Source: Candidatus Rifleibacteriota bacterium
GTDB taxonomy: Bacteria; Muiribacteriota; Ozemobacteria; Ozemobacterales; Ozemobacteraceae
NCBI GenBank assembly: GCA_015233565.1
Contig: JADFXM010000021.1
Coordinates: 1-64,000 of the forward strand
Direction of reading: 5' to 3'
Length of the DNA stretch: 64,000 bases
The notes under the pieces were generated by a model. That model had not been told where the DNA came from. It saw nothing but the letters and a program-made list of their open reading frames with translations, and made no database searches. Within the stretch, counting starts at the first letter, position 1; every line of letters starts with the position of its first letter. Made by a program: the position numbers and the translations under genes. Of the stretch, positions 53,255 through 62,663 are shown piece by piece.

Positions 53255-54130
53255 ATGCTCAAAAAATTAAAAAACTTTTTCAGACCCAAATCGGTCGAAG
53301 AAGCTTGTTCACTTCTTCGCGAAAAGAACTCCAAAAACGTTCTTCTGGCCGGAGGGACAAACCTTGCTGTTACAGATGATTCATCTATCGAGGGTCTTGT
53401 TGACCTTAAAAATCTTGGGCTTTCATACTTAATAATTGACGAAAAACATATCAAGATTGGTGCAATGACAAGAATCCAGGAAATCCTGAAATCTTCTGAA
53501 TTGAAATGCCCATCGGGGCTTCTGTTAAAAAAAGCAAGCTCCTTAATTGGTTCGACTCTTTTGCGAAACTCAATAACCGCAGGAGGAAACACTTTTGCAG
53601 TTTTTCCATGGTCTGATCTTCCGCCAGTTATGCTAGCTCTTGATGCGGAATTTGTCGTGGATAACGGGCCAAGCCAAAAAGTTTATAAGGCTGTAGATTT
53701 TTACCGAACCCGACCATCGGATGTAATGCAAAAAGATGAATTATTAAGGGAAATCCTGATCCCTACAAGCTGCAGCACTGTCGGTACAGCCTTTCACAAA
53801 GTTGCAAAAACCAGAAACGACTTTTCAATGATTACTGTTGCAGTCAAACTGAGTCTGGATGTTGATAAAGTGATCCAGGATATAAGAATTGCACTGAATG
53901 CAGTCTGTCAAAGACCAATGAGATGTCTTTCCGCCGAAGAATTCCTGAAAGGGAAAAAAGCTCAAATCTCGCTTTTCGCAGACGCCGGAAAAAAAGCTCT
54001 CGAAAGCCTTCCCTTCACTTCTGACTTTCGGGCCTCAAAAGAATACAGAGAAGAAGTTCTTCCGATTTTCGTGAAGAGATGCCTTGCTGAAGCATGCAAG
54101 ATGATTGATCCTGCATTTGATAGATGTTGA
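53255..54130 (+). CDS. FAD-binding subunit of a xanthine-dehydrogenase-family molybdenum hydroxylase
   Basis: A 291-residue medium subunit (CoxM type). The FAD-pyrophosphate motif is seen as VLLAGGTNLAV and the second as TLLRNSITAGGN, a variant of the usual T-x-G-G-N. The C-terminal CO-dehydrogenase-flavoprotein domain follows. ATG 53255 is behind AAGGAG. It is the first gene of a three-gene operon, medium then small then large subunit, with 17 and 12 bp gaps. It passes electrons between the iron-sulfur subunit and NAD or another acceptor. The substrate of the complex is not evident. Confidence 0.9.
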   Translation: MLKKLKNFFRPKSVEEACSLLREKNSKNVLLAGGTNLAVTDDSSIEGLVDLKNLGLSYLIIDEKHIKIGAMTRIQEILKSSELKCPSGLLLKKASSLIGSTLLRNSITAGGNTFAVFPWSDLPPVMLALDAEFVVDNGPSQKVYKAVDFYRTRPSDVMQKDELLREILIPTSCSTVGTAFHKVAKTRNDFSMITVAVKLSLDVDKVIQDIRIALNAVCQRPMRCLSAEEFLKGKKAQISLFADAGKKALESLPFTSDFRASKEYREEVLPIFVKRCLAEACKMIDPAFDRC

Positions 54131-54147
54131 AAAATGGGAGGAAAAAA

Positions 54148-54612
54148 ATGCTGCTTAATATGAAATTGAATGGTGTTCAAACTGCTCTTGAGATTGATCC
54201 AAAAGAAATGTTAATAGATGTTTTACGCTCTGCAGGAATGAAGAGCGTTAAAAAAGGATGCGGAGAAGGTACTTGTGGCGCATGTGCGGTCTTGATTGAT
54301 GGGGCTCCAAAAAATTCATGTATCACATTTGCTGCTTCCTGCGAAGGATCAGAAATCCTTACAGTCGAAGGAATGGGAAACCCTGAAAAACTTCACCCAC
54401 TACAGAAGGCTTTCGTTGAGCTCGGTGCCACACAATGCGGTTATTGCAATCCGGGGTCCTTAATTGCGGCCAAATCATTGCTCGATCATAATCCTGATCC
54501 TAGTGAACTGGATGTTAAAGAGGCACTGGATGGGAATCTCTGCCGATGTACCGGTTACGTAAAACGGATAGAAGCAGTCATTGCTGCTTCCCATGAAATG
54601 AAAAAGAAATAA
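54148..54612 (+). CDS. [2Fe-2S] subunit of the molybdenum hydroxylase
   Basis: A 154-residue small subunit (CoxS type). The plant-ferredoxin-like cluster motif is GCGEGTCGACAVLIDG with a following Cys in KNSCITF. The second, alpha-helical cluster site is QCGYCNPG with LCRCTGY near the C-terminus. I choose ATG 54148, preceded by GGGAGG, over the upstream ATG 54124, which overlaps the previous gene. It relays electrons from the molybdopterin site to FAD. Confidence 0.92.
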   Translation: MLLNMKLNGVQTALEIDPKEMLIDVLRSAGMKSVKKGCGEGTCGACAVLIDGAPKNSCITFAASCEGSEILTVEGMGNPEKLHPLQKAFVELGATQCGYCNPGSLIAAKSLLDHNPDPSELDVKEALDGNLCRCTGYVKRIEAVIAASHEMKKK

Positions 54613-54624
54613 GAGGTAATATAA

Positions 54625-56991
54625 ATGGAAAAACCAGCCGCAATTCCTGAGCATCCCAAGTTTTATGAACGTCCTGAAAAATTTGATGTAGTAAATCATT
54701 CCAGGGAAAAACTGGATGGAATAGGTCTTGTAACAGGAAACCGGAAGTTCGTAGCTGATTTCGACCTTCCCAATCCTCTGCACGTAAAGATTCTAGGAAG
54801 CCCACATGCTCACGCTCGAATAAAAAACATTGATGTAAGTGAAGCAAAAAAAATTCCTGGCGTTGTTGCAATTTTCACTCACTCCGATGTACCCAGAGTA
54901 TTTCGAACAACCGCTGGGCAAGGCTATCCTGAGCCATCCCCATACGATACCTGTCTATTGGACAACAAAGTCCGCTTTGTAGGGGATCGGGTTGCCATAG
55001 TTGCAGCAGAAAACCTCGAAACAGCAGCTGAAGCCTGCCGAAAGATTAAAGTCGAATATGAAGTACTTCCCGCCGTTTTCGACCTTGAAAAGGCCAGAGA
55101 TCCGGAAGCTCCAATAATTCACGACGAAAGTGACTGTTCAGTTCCAATCCCTGTTTTTTATGAACCCAAGAACAATCACTGTTCTCATATCGAAACACGT
55201 GTTGGAGACGTTGAAAAAGGGTATAAAGAAGCTGATTTTGTTATTGAAAACAAGTATAAATCACATTACGCCCAACATTGCCCAATTGAACCACATGTAT
55301 GTGCAGCTTACCTCGATGAAAGCGATCGACTCACCTTAATTTCATCAACACAGGTTCCTTTCCATGCCAGAAGAATAACAGCTCAGACCCTTGGCATTCC
55401 AATCAAACGCATCCGGGTTATCAAACCCAGAATTGGAGGCGGCTTCGGAACAAAACAGGAGGTCTTGATCGAGGATGTATGTGCACTCGTTACGCTCAGA
55501 ACGCGCCGAGCTTGCATTCTTGAATTGTCCAGAGCAGAAGAATTCATCTCTTCCAGAACCCGTCATCCAATGGTTGTCACGATGAAAGCTGGAGTTAAGA
55601 AAGACGGAACTATTACCGCACTTTCAATGAAAGTATTATCCAACACAGGGGCCTATGGAAGCCACGCTCTCACAGTTATGTGCAATTGCGGCTCCAAGGT
55701 GCTTCCGCTGTACAAATGCAAAAACGTTGAATTCATTGGCGACACGGTATACACCAACTTACCGGTGGCAGGAGCCTATCGTGGATACGGAGCAACTCAG
55801 GCCGCTTTCGGAGCTGAGTCATTGATGGACGAGTTAGCTGCAACGATTGGAATGGATTCCGCAGAATTCCGGAAAATCAATCACATTAATGTCGGCGAAA
55901 CTTCTCCAATCTTTGAAGCTCTGGGCGAAGGACGTGCCGGGGTATCAATGGGAATTCAATCCTGCGGCTTACCCGAATGCATTTCAAACGGGATGAAAGA
56001 AATCGGTTGGAAGGAAAAACACGGAAAACCAGGCTCCGGCGTGAAAAGACGTGGAGTTGGCATGGCGATGCTAATGCAGGGCTCTTCGATTCCTGAAATT
56101 GACATGGGTTCCGTTTTCATAAAAATGAATGAAGATGCCTCATTCAACATGCTTCTTGGCGCAACTGACCTCGGAACGGGTTCCGACACAATTCTGGCTC
56201 AAATTGCCGCTGAAACGCTTGGATGTGACCATTCCGACATGATCGTCTACAGTTCAGATACTGACTTTACACCTTTCGACACAGGAGCTTACGCAAGTTC
56301 CACCACTTATCTGTCAGGTGGAGCCGTTATCAACGCAGCCAAAAAAGTGCGCGAACAGATTCTTGCTGTCGCAACTCTCATGCTCGGAGAAAAAGCCGAA
56401 AATCTCTATACTGAAAACAAAACCGTTTTCAGAAAAGACGGAAAGGGATCCATTAGCTTTTCGTCAATTTGCAAATATGCCATGTACGAAGTCAATCAGT
56501 TCCAAATCGGAGCAATCGGATCACACGTAACGCACGCCTCACCTCCACCATTTTCTGCTCATTTTGCTGAAGTTGAAGTCGATACTGAAACCGGCGAATT
56601 GAAAGTTCTGAAATATGTGGCTGGAGTCGATTGTGGAACCGCCATTAACCCGATACTTGCTGATGGACAAGTCCAGGGAGCAGTTGTCAACGGAATCAGC
56701 TTCGCAACAACTGAGGAATACATCTTTGACAAAAATGGACGAATGCTGAACCCCAACTTCAATCATTATAAGATCTTCAGTGCCGCCGATCTTCCCGAAA
56801 TCAAGACCTTTCTGGTTCCTACTTATGAGCCGACCGGCCCTTATGGTGCGAAAAGTGTCAGTGAAATCGGGATAAATGGCGCTTTGCCGGCCATCGCAAA
56901 TGCTATTCACGATGCAATCGGTGTGAGGCTCTTTGATCCACCTTTCACTGCTGAAAAAATCCTGAAAGCACTAAAAGGGAAGAAGGGGTAA
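54625..56991 (+). CDS. Molybdopterin-binding large subunit of a xanthine-dehydrogenase-family hydroxylase
   Basis: A 788-residue catalytic subunit. The N-terminal hammerhead domain (KLDGIGLVTGNRKFVADF) leads to the molybdopterin motifs GGGFGTKQE, AYRGYGATQAAFG and DLGTGSDT. The near-C-terminal GAKSVSEIG contains the essential catalytic Glu. The A-Y-R-G-Y-G loop is of the xanthine-dehydrogenase type and lacks the Cys of CO dehydrogenase, so a purine, nicotinate-like or other N-heterocycle or aldehyde is the likely substrate. No cofactor-insertion (XdhC-type) gene is present in the window. Confidence 0.92.
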   Translation: MEKPAAIPEHPKFYERPEKFDVVNHSREKLDGIGLVTGNRKFVADFDLPNPLHVKILGSPHAHARIKNIDVSEAKKIPGVVAIFTHSDVPRVFRTTAGQGYPEPSPYDTCLLDNKVRFVGDRVAIVAAENLETAAEACRKIKVEYEVLPAVFDLEKARDPEAPIIHDESDCSVPIPVFYEPKNNHCSHIETRVGDVEKGYKEADFVIENKYKSHYAQHCPIEPHVCAAYLDESDRLTLISSTQVPFHARRITAQTLGIPIKRIRVIKPRIGGGFGTKQEVLIEDVCALVTLRTRRACILELSRAEEFISSRTRHPMVVTMKAGVKKDGTITALSMKVLSNTGAYGSHALTVMCNCGSKVLPLYKCKNVEFIGDTVYTNLPVAGAYRGYGATQAAFGAESLMDELAATIGMDSAEFRKINHINVGETSPIFEALGEGRAGVSMGIQSCGLPECISNGMKEIGWKEKHGKPGSGVKRRGVGMAMLMQGSSIPEIDMGSVFIKMNEDASFNMLLGATDLGTGSDTILAQIAAETLGCDHSDMIVYSSDTDFTPFDTGAYASSTTYLSGGAVINAAKKVREQILAVATLMLGEKAENLYTENKTVFRKDGKGSISFSSICKYAMYEVNQFQIGAIGSHVTHASPPPFSAHFAEVEVDTETGELKVLKYVAGVDCGTAINPILADGQVQGAVVNGISFATTEEYIFDKNGRMLNPNFNHYKIFSAADLPEIKTFLVPTYEPTGPYGAKSVSEIGINGALPAIANAIHDAIGVRLFDPPFTAEKILKALKGKKG

Positions 56992-57001
56992 GAATAACAA
57001 C

Positions 57002-57054
57002 GACACGCACAAAAGCTATCCATCTATTCGAGAAGGGTAGCTTTTGTGCGTGTC
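57002..57054 (+). terminator. Strong 17-bp hairpin after the hydroxylase operon
   Basis: GACACGCACAAAAGCTA (57002-57018) pairs perfectly with 57038-57054. It starts 11 bases past the large-subunit stop. There is no clean T-run after it, so it may be a transcript-stabilising or two-way terminator structure. Confidence 0.55.
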
Positions 57055-57101
57055 ATAATACAAAATAGGGATTCGCCAAAAAATTGCATTCTGGAATGAT
57101 T

Positions 57102-58646
57102 ATGAAAAGAACTTTTTGTTGTTTTTTGCCGCTGTTTTTCATTTTTCAATTTAGCGATTCGAAAACATTTGCTGCCGAAAAAAAAACTCGAAGCAGGATT
57201 TCAGCCCCACGGGGAGATTTCAAAAATTCCCCGGAAATGGCCCAAAAATTTTTCCAAAAAGCTAAAACTTTGAGGGAAAAGGGAAAATTGGGTGAAGCAA
57301 TGGATTTTGTGAAACGAGCACTTGTGGCTGATCCAGATTTCGGCGAAGGATGGCTTGAGCTGGCTGATCTCCACACGGTATTCGGAGCTTCCGATCGAGC
57401 TCTTGAAGATTTAAATGAAGGAATTCCCCTGGCCGAAAAGCAAGGAATAGATCCAACCGTTTTAGCCCGTTCCTACGGGCACAGAGCCAGGATCAACGTA
57501 GCCGAACGCAGACCGGACCTTGCCTCCGGCGATTTGTTGAAAATTCTTACGTTGCTGCCAAATGATCCAACTCCGCATAAAATCTTGGCGGAAATCCACG
57601 CTGAAAGAGGACACACTGAATCAGCAATTGAATCCTATAAACGTGCCCTCAAATTAGACTCCAAGAATGTCGAATGTTGGCAGGCTCTTGGAGAACAAGC
57701 GTTGAAAGCAGGCAAGAATGACCTTGCTGGCCAAGTATACATCGGATTGTACCACTCCGACTCCTGGAAGGCCAAAGAATTCGCTCAAAAATTAATTGCG
57801 GCAAAAATTAAGGTACCAGATCCATCCAAGGTTCAATTGGCAACCGCAAAACCAAAAACGGATGACCCATATGCAATGGAGGATGATCCTTATGCAGCTC
57901 CCGGCGCAACCTCCAAAAATCCTAAGTCCGAGCAAACTACTCCTGCAAAAGCACCGAATATTCCTCAAACGCCGACACCATCAGCAAAGCCCGGCGCAAA
58001 TATTGTTTCACCTCAACTTGCGGTTTCAACAAATACTGTGAAGCCAACAGGAAACACTGCTGCTGTTGCATCTTCAACACAACCAATAAAGCCAGTTTTC
58101 GCTAACAAAGCGCCTAACCCTCGTAAACCGCCAGTGAACCTCGTCGCAACACATATTATTTCTTCCGATTCCAAAGTCCCTGAGATAGCATCAACAAGCA
58201 AGAAAGCCGAGCCGGTTGCATCGGGTAACGTTGTTCTTGCTCGGCCCCAACCAACCCCCGAACAATCAGTACAACCTTCTTTGCAACCCTCCGGACAGCC
58301 TTCAGGGCAAAACGAGGGCGAGGAAGTCTCAAAAGAAGCTGAAGACGCACTTAAACAACTTTCTGAAGAATCCGATGATCTGAAGCGAAGCCTTGCAAAA
58401 GCATCACTGGCAGCAATGGGAGATAAAGTCATTCCACAACTGAAATCCGGATTAAAAAATCCAAACCCACGTTATCGAACGGATGTCCTGGATATCCTCG
58501 CAGGAATGGGCGAAGACGGGAAAAAAATTATTCCTGAAATCAAGGAAATTTCCGCCAACGACCCCGATCCTGAAGTTAAACAAAAAGCAGACCGAATTCT
58601 GATGATTCTGCAATCCCAGCATTCCGGGTCTGGGGATTTTCAGTAA
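57102..58646 (+). CDS. Exported TPR protein with C-terminal HEAT-like repeats
   Basis: A 514-residue protein. ATG 57102 gives a signal peptide (KRTFCCFLPLFFIFQF). TPR-like repeats follow (about 45-230: GKLGEAMDFVKRALVADPDFGEGW; ERGHTESAIESYKRALKLDS). A long Pro/Ala/Gln-rich linker (about 245-405) precedes a HEAT-like region (DKVIPQLKSGLKNPNPRYR, DILAGMGEDGKKIIPEI). It looks like a periplasmic scaffold or assembly factor. It lies after the hydroxylase hairpin and is probably an independent unit. No specific family name applies. Confidence 0.82.
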   Translation: MKRTFCCFLPLFFIFQFSDSKTFAAEKKTRSRISAPRGDFKNSPEMAQKFFQKAKTLREKGKLGEAMDFVKRALVADPDFGEGWLELADLHTVFGASDRALEDLNEGIPLAEKQGIDPTVLARSYGHRARINVAERRPDLASGDLLKILTLLPNDPTPHKILAEIHAERGHTESAIESYKRALKLDSKNVECWQALGEQALKAGKNDLAGQVYIGLYHSDSWKAKEFAQKLIAAKIKVPDPSKVQLATAKPKTDDPYAMEDDPYAAPGATSKNPKSEQTTPAKAPNIPQTPTPSAKPGANIVSPQLAVSTNTVKPTGNTAAVASSTQPIKPVFANKAPNPRKPPVNLVATHIISSDSKVPEIASTSKKAEPVASGNVVLARPQPTPEQSVQPSLQPSGQPSGQNEGEEVSKEAEDALKQLSEESDDLKRSLAKASLAAMGDKVIPQLKSGLKNPNPRYRTDVLDILAGMGEDGKKIIPEIKEISANDPDPEVKQKADRILMILQSQHSGSGDFQ

Positions 58647-59240
58647 CTTCGTAAGCGCTCAATAAACCGCTTCTTCTAATTTTTGCTGATCGTGGCACTC
58701 TACCTGAGTCAACTTTCAACAAAGGGATTTTTATAGCACAGAAAAGATCGGAATTTTTACCGAATATGAATTTTAGGGTTCTGCAAGATTCCACTGGAAT
58801 TGGGAAATGCTTTTTTTATGAAAAATTTGCCTTTATTTCAAGTTTTTCAGACCCAAAAAGTGCCGTTATTAGACCCTGATTTCCCGGAAAAATTATAACT
58901 ATGCAGAATTTTGCTAGATTTCATGAGCATTTGGCAAAAATTTTCATAGTTGCAATTGTAACTATGTATTTTGGGGCAAAATATTTACAAATATAGTAAT
59001 GATTCTCTTTAAGAAGCGTCTAGTATGACATTCGCCAATTAACCATCCAATGCAACTCCAAAAAGCCACTTCGTACAATGAATTGTCTTCGTGAAAAAGA
59101 CTCATTTTTTTCCGTACCACCGAGCTACGCGGCACAAATTCCTATTGGAAGGTTATTTGGCGAACGAACTACTAGTTATAAAATCTGTGGAAATTCAGGT
59201 TAAACAGAATATCTGAACCTTGCACAAAGCGTTTTATTGT
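58647..59240. other. Non-coding region with an inverted repeat
   Basis: About 590 AT-rich bases between convergent genes. AACTATGCAGAATTTTGC (58897-58914) is inversely repeated with three mismatches at 58934-58951, and a further AACTATG follows at 58960. No gene or obvious target duplication is seen. Confidence 0.5.
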
Positions 59241-60440
59241 TTACAAAGTGGCCGTGATGTCTGCAGTAACCCGTTTTCGCTCCTCATGATCTGCCACCAC
59301 CAAAATATAAGCATAGTCGCCCATGACCGGGCTGTCCATAGGGCAATGGAATCCAAGATTTTCTTGGTATTTTTCCATTATCTCCTCGTGAGAGAGCTTA
59401 TAGGACAAGCGATTAACACGGCCAATGTAAAGACTCATGAGATCGCGTGAACCGATGACTGGCTCTGAAAAGCCGTTTAACATGCGGGCATAGATTTCAC
59501 AGATATTGATACCATTCGCATAATTGATCATATCAAGCGTCAAAACCCCAGGTGGACGGGAATTCATTTCGAGGCCAAAGTAAGTTGATCCCACCCGGAA
59601 GAATTCAATATGAAAAAAGCGGCCCTTAATTCCAAACTTCTGAATTAATCGTGGCCCGATCGTTTGAAAAAGTGCGGGAATATCGGAATGGCGCAGATTA
59701 AAATATGACAAAACTTCTCCACTAACTATTTCAAGTAATCCATGATTGACCGGATGGATGGTGCTAAAAATCACGTTTCCATCAAGATCAGCCAGACCAT
59801 CATATGAAAGAAGCTCTCGATCTTTGTCGCCAATGAATCGCTCAAGGAAATAAACCGTTTCCGGGTTGCGATTGGAAAAAAAAGTTTTGGCATCCTCAAT
59901 CGTGGAAATTTTATGCGTATCGGAAGCGCCAACCCCAATGTCTGGTTTGGCAATAATCGTTTTCTCTTCCCCCAAAAAGCTTAGCAGATGTGCTTCATCA
60001 CGCAGAATTTCCCCACGCACAACATCAACCCCGGAAGCTTGAAAAATCTTTTTCATCTTCGATTTGCATATCAGGTTAAGAAGGTCTTCAGGACGCGGAC
60101 CAGGCACGTTGAAATCCTCGCGAAGCCTTGCTTCAAGCGGAAGCCAGTATTCATTGAATGATTCAATATGTTGCAAACGCCCATATCGGGCGATGAAATC
60201 CGCGACAGTTCTATAAATTGGCTCATAGCGACTTTCATCAAAACGAGCTTTTCCTGAATAACAATTCAAAGTCAGATAGCGATAATCCGTAAGAAGGTCC
60301 GATAGATCCGGTTTTAAGGTTTCCTGAAAAGCATCTCCAATGCCTAAAACCTGAAAATCGTTGCCAACCAAACCCTCAGCAAAAAGATACAACCGCGGAG
60401 GATAATGAGGAGAAAGCATGAGAAAATTCTTCACTGGCAT
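59241..60440 (-). CDS. ATP-grasp superfamily carboxylate-amine/thiol ligase
   Basis: A 399-residue ATP-grasp protein. The central ATP-binding part shows IIAKPDIGVGASDTH (phosphate-binding Lys and Gly loop), VYFLERFIGDKDRE, and the metal site FGLEMNSRPPG (E-x-N-x-R). The N-terminal 100 residues form the substrate domain with LRLY-style PPRLYLFAEGL. Such enzymes join a carboxylate to an amine or thiol through an acyl phosphate; the substrate is unknown. ATG 60440 lies 67 bases from MITE-B copy 2. There are no obvious pathway neighbours. Confidence 0.87.
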   Translation of the reverse strand: MPVKNFLMLSPHYPPRLYLFAEGLVGNDFQVLGIGDAFQETLKPDLSDLLTDYRYLTLNCYSGKARFDESRYEPIYRTVADFIARYGRLQHIESFNEYWLPLEARLREDFNVPGPRPEDLLNLICKSKMKKIFQASGVDVVRGEILRDEAHLLSFLGEEKTIIAKPDIGVGASDTHKISTIEDAKTFFSNRNPETVYFLERFIGDKDRELLSYDGLADLDGNVIFSTIHPVNHGLLEIVSGEVLSYFNLRHSDIPALFQTIGPRLIQKFGIKGRFFHIEFFRVGSTYFGLEMNSRPPGVLTLDMINYANGINICEIYARMLNGFSEPVIGSRDLMSLYIGRVNRLSYKLSHEEIMEKYQENLGFHCPMDSPVMGDYAYILVVADHEERKRVTADITATL

Positions 60441-60498
60441 TTCCTTTGTTCAAGTTAATTAATTAAAGCACAAACGGCTTTTTTTTTCACCTTTCTGA

Positions 60499-60659
60499 AC
60501 ACTAATTCAGCGAAAAAGAATAAAAATACTTGCCTTATAAACCTGCACCAACGCAAGTGCAGAAAATTTGGAAAAAATAATTTTTCGCGATTTTTTTTTG
60601 AATTGTATGGTTAATTGCCAATGTCGATATGAACTTACTCTTTGTTGCTGACACTAATT
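60499..60659. repeat. 9-bp target-site duplication flanking MITE-B copy 2
   Basis: ACACTAATT is present at 60499-60507 and 60651-60659, exactly outside the 143-bp element. Confidence 0.9.
60508..60650 (+). mobile_element. MITE-B copy 2 (143-bp miniature element)
   Basis: Same length as 2203-2345, gapless alignment with about 11 differences (about 92% identity), ends CAGCGAAAAAGA and TTTGTTGCTG, and its own perfect 9-bp duplication ACACTAATT. It lies between the ATP-grasp gene and a small membrane-protein gene, on the promoter side of the former. Confidence 0.9.
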
Positions 60660-60687
60660 AAGCTCAATAATATAATTCATACAACTT

Positions 60688-61221
60688 TTATAAAAACGAC
60701 AAAAGTAGATTGCCAGCCGGAATTGCCAGGAACAAAAGAATTTCCCATCTGATTCTTCTGGAAACCATTGATTTAACAATAAAAAAAACAAGTGAAGAAA
60801 CAAAAAAAGCACCGTTTAAAACTGTGTTCAAAATAAGATAGCGCTCGTGATCTTTAAAAAACAGTAACGGTAGAACAGACAACAAAGCAATCATGCGAGC
60901 AAGATCGCGTTCACTGAAAGATTTTAGTTTTTCGATCTTGGATCCCGGTAATATTCCATAGATAGCCGAAAAAAATAAAAACCCCTCGACAGTAACAAAA
61001 AGCCCAATCGCAAACAATTCCTTCGATTTGGAAGACATAGATTCAAAAGGAGAAAGCATAAGCGTGAATAAAACCAACAACGGGGTCAAAACAGAATAAA
61101 AGAGAAAGACAAATGTTTTTTTCAAAGCAGCCGTTGCTACAGCATTCTCATCAATTAATCGGCTTCCTTTAATATTTACTATTGGATAAAGAGCTTCATT
61201 CTTCTTATTGGCCTCAGACAT
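60688..61221 (-). CDS. Membrane protein of unknown function
   Basis: A 177-residue protein (MSEANKKNE start at ATG 61221; a TTG at 61242 would add seven residues). After a polar N-terminus there are about five hydrophobic segments: VFLFYSVLTPLLVLFTLML, LFAIGLFVTVEGFLFFSAIY, MIALLSVLPLLFF, VLNGAFFVSSLVFFIV and LLFLAIPAGNLLLSFL. No family is recognised. It lies downstream of MITE-B copy 2, whose right end is 37 bases from its stop codon. Confidence 0.65.
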   Translation of the reverse strand: MSEANKKNEALYPIVNIKGSRLIDENAVATAALKKTFVFLFYSVLTPLLVLFTLMLSPFESMSSKSKELFAIGLFVTVEGFLFFSAIYGILPGSKIEKLKSFSERDLARMIALLSVLPLLFFKDHERYLILNTVLNGAFFVSSLVFFIVKSMVSRRIRWEILLFLAIPAGNLLLSFL

Positions 61222-61600
61222 AATGTTTGTAATAAACCCCAAAATTTACTTTCTTGAATTTCTGCAAATATCAAAACGAAATATCGGAATCTTTTCATAG
61301 CTATTCTTGTTAATATTCAAAATAAAAGTATTGGAAATTCCTGATTTTTGTAACCCATTTCCTTGTGGTATTTTCTCTTTTACAAATCCAAAACTTCCCA
61401 GTAAACAAATACCAAAAAAAGAGATAAATTCTTAATCAGAAAAATCTCCCAACTAGTTTTTCTACGACCAGTCTACACTACTTGAAAATACAATTAAAAT
61501 TTTAATTTTACAACTCAAGCAGAAACAGAAAGCTTAGAGCCCACCTTGAAAAATAAAAAAGGATCAGGCGGGTGTTCAAACGCATTTCTTTTCAGGGCCT
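61222..61600. other. AT-rich intergenic region
   Basis: About 380 bases, strongly AT-rich, upstream of the membrane-protein gene on the minus strand. No gene or clear signal is seen. Confidence 0.4.
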
Positions 61601-61783
61601 GAGTGGGGCCAAATTATTTCATAGGAAAAATCAAGAATCTGAACAAATTCCTCAAGGGAGTAGGCAAAACCCACATAAACTTCTCTCGAAAGGCTTTTCC
61701 TTTAGTCGCTGGCTTTTGTTTTTGGTGCTTTTTTCCCTAATTTATTTTAATCAAACTCCAATAAAATAGCGTGCTCACGCTCA
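61601..61783 (+). repeat. 183-bp direct repeat, copy 1
   Basis: The segment from GAGTGGGGCC to GTGCTCACGCTCA aligns without gaps to 62481-62663, 880 bp downstream, with 18 mismatches (about 90% identity). It ends a short frame (61572-61769, 65 codons) that is interrupted in the other copy, so I treat it as duplicated non-coding or decayed sequence. Confidence 0.75.
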
Positions 61784-62147
61784 GACCCTACAACTATGGC
61801 TTCGAAAGTAATCCACACCATTAAGCCTCAAAATTTAATGTTTCTAGGCGTTGCAAAAAGCGCTCTTCTATTTTAGAATGGCTTAAAATTTTTAGATTGA
61901 TATGGAACTAAGAATGATTCAAGGCTTCGCATTTTTTTGTCACTTTTTTTCCAACGACCTCTTCTAGATAGGGAGAATTAATATCATTTCCGGGAATGAG
62001 GTTTTCCGCTACAATTCAACAAATGAAACCATTATTATTTTCCTGGCATTTTCCTACCTGTTTTCAATTTCATACTTCAAAGTTTTTCAAAATCAAGATC
62101 CCAAAAAATCGAAACTTCGCGTTTTTTTTACAACTCTCTGTTGGCGC
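61784..62147. other. Region between the duplicated blocks, with an open frame lacking a canonical start
   Basis: From 61968 a frame continuous with the gene at 62148 is open and encodes a hydrophobic helix (TIIIFLAFSYLFSI). It has no ATG, GTG or TTG; GGGAG at 61971-61975 precedes ATC/ATT codons at 61983-61986. Otherwise nothing is recognised. Confidence 0.4.
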
Positions 62148-62465
62148 TTGATCCCTATTATACTTTTTCTTCCATCTTTTATCGTTGCATTAAGCGAAAA
62201 CAGATTGGGTGCAAAAATTGCCAGAAGAGAATATATGTTGTATGGAACCACCTATACTGACAGAAGATTCGGACAAGCAGACCTCGAAGGGGTTTCACTG
62301 AGAATGAAAAGTACATCCCGGAACTGGAGAAATCCCATAATTACTTTAGTCGGTGCAAAAAAAGGTGAAAAGTTGCGAATTGACGGATTTATCGCATCCA
62401 ATGGAATCGAATTATCCGATTGGCTTGCACAGAAATATAAAATCCCCCTTGAGCAAGAAAAATAG
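62148..62465 (+). CDS. Small membrane-anchored protein of unknown function
   Basis: A 105-residue product if the TTG at 62148 is used: a hydrophobic segment (LIPIILFLPSFIVALSE), then a polar domain (GVSLRMKSTSRNWRNP, KLRIDGFIASNGIELSDWLAQKY). The frame is open 60 codons further upstream to 61968. There it encodes a second membrane helix, suggesting that the natural protein is about 160 residues and uses a non-standard start, or that the gene is decayed. No family is recognised. It is flanked on both sides by copies of a 183-bp repeat. Confidence 0.5.
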   Translation: MIPIILFLPSFIVALSENRLGAKIARREYMLYGTTYTDRRFGQADLEGVSLRMKSTSRNWRNPIITLVGAKKGEKLRIDGFIASNGIELSDWLAQKYKIPLEQEK

Positions 62466-62480
62466 ACCTTCTGGTTTTTT

Positions 62481-62663
62481 GAGTGGAGCCAAATTATTTC
62501 ATTGGAAAAATCAAGAATCTGATCAAATTCCTCAAGGGAGTAGACAAAATCCACATCACCTTCTGTTGAAAGGCTTTTCCTTTAGTCGCTAGCTTTTGTT
62601 TTTAGTGCTTTTCCCCCTAATTTATTTTGATCAAACTTCCATAAAATATCGTGCTCACTCTCA
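62481..62663 (+). repeat. 183-bp direct repeat, copy 2
   Basis: Gapless partner of 61601-61783 with 18 mismatches. Together the copies bracket the small membrane-protein gene, as expected from a tandem segmental duplication with one gene lost or decayed. Confidence 0.75.

Noticed and set aside
61572..61769. 65-codon frame overlapping the first 183-bp repeat
   Set aside because: The equivalent frame in the second copy stops early and differs at its start; no ribosome site.
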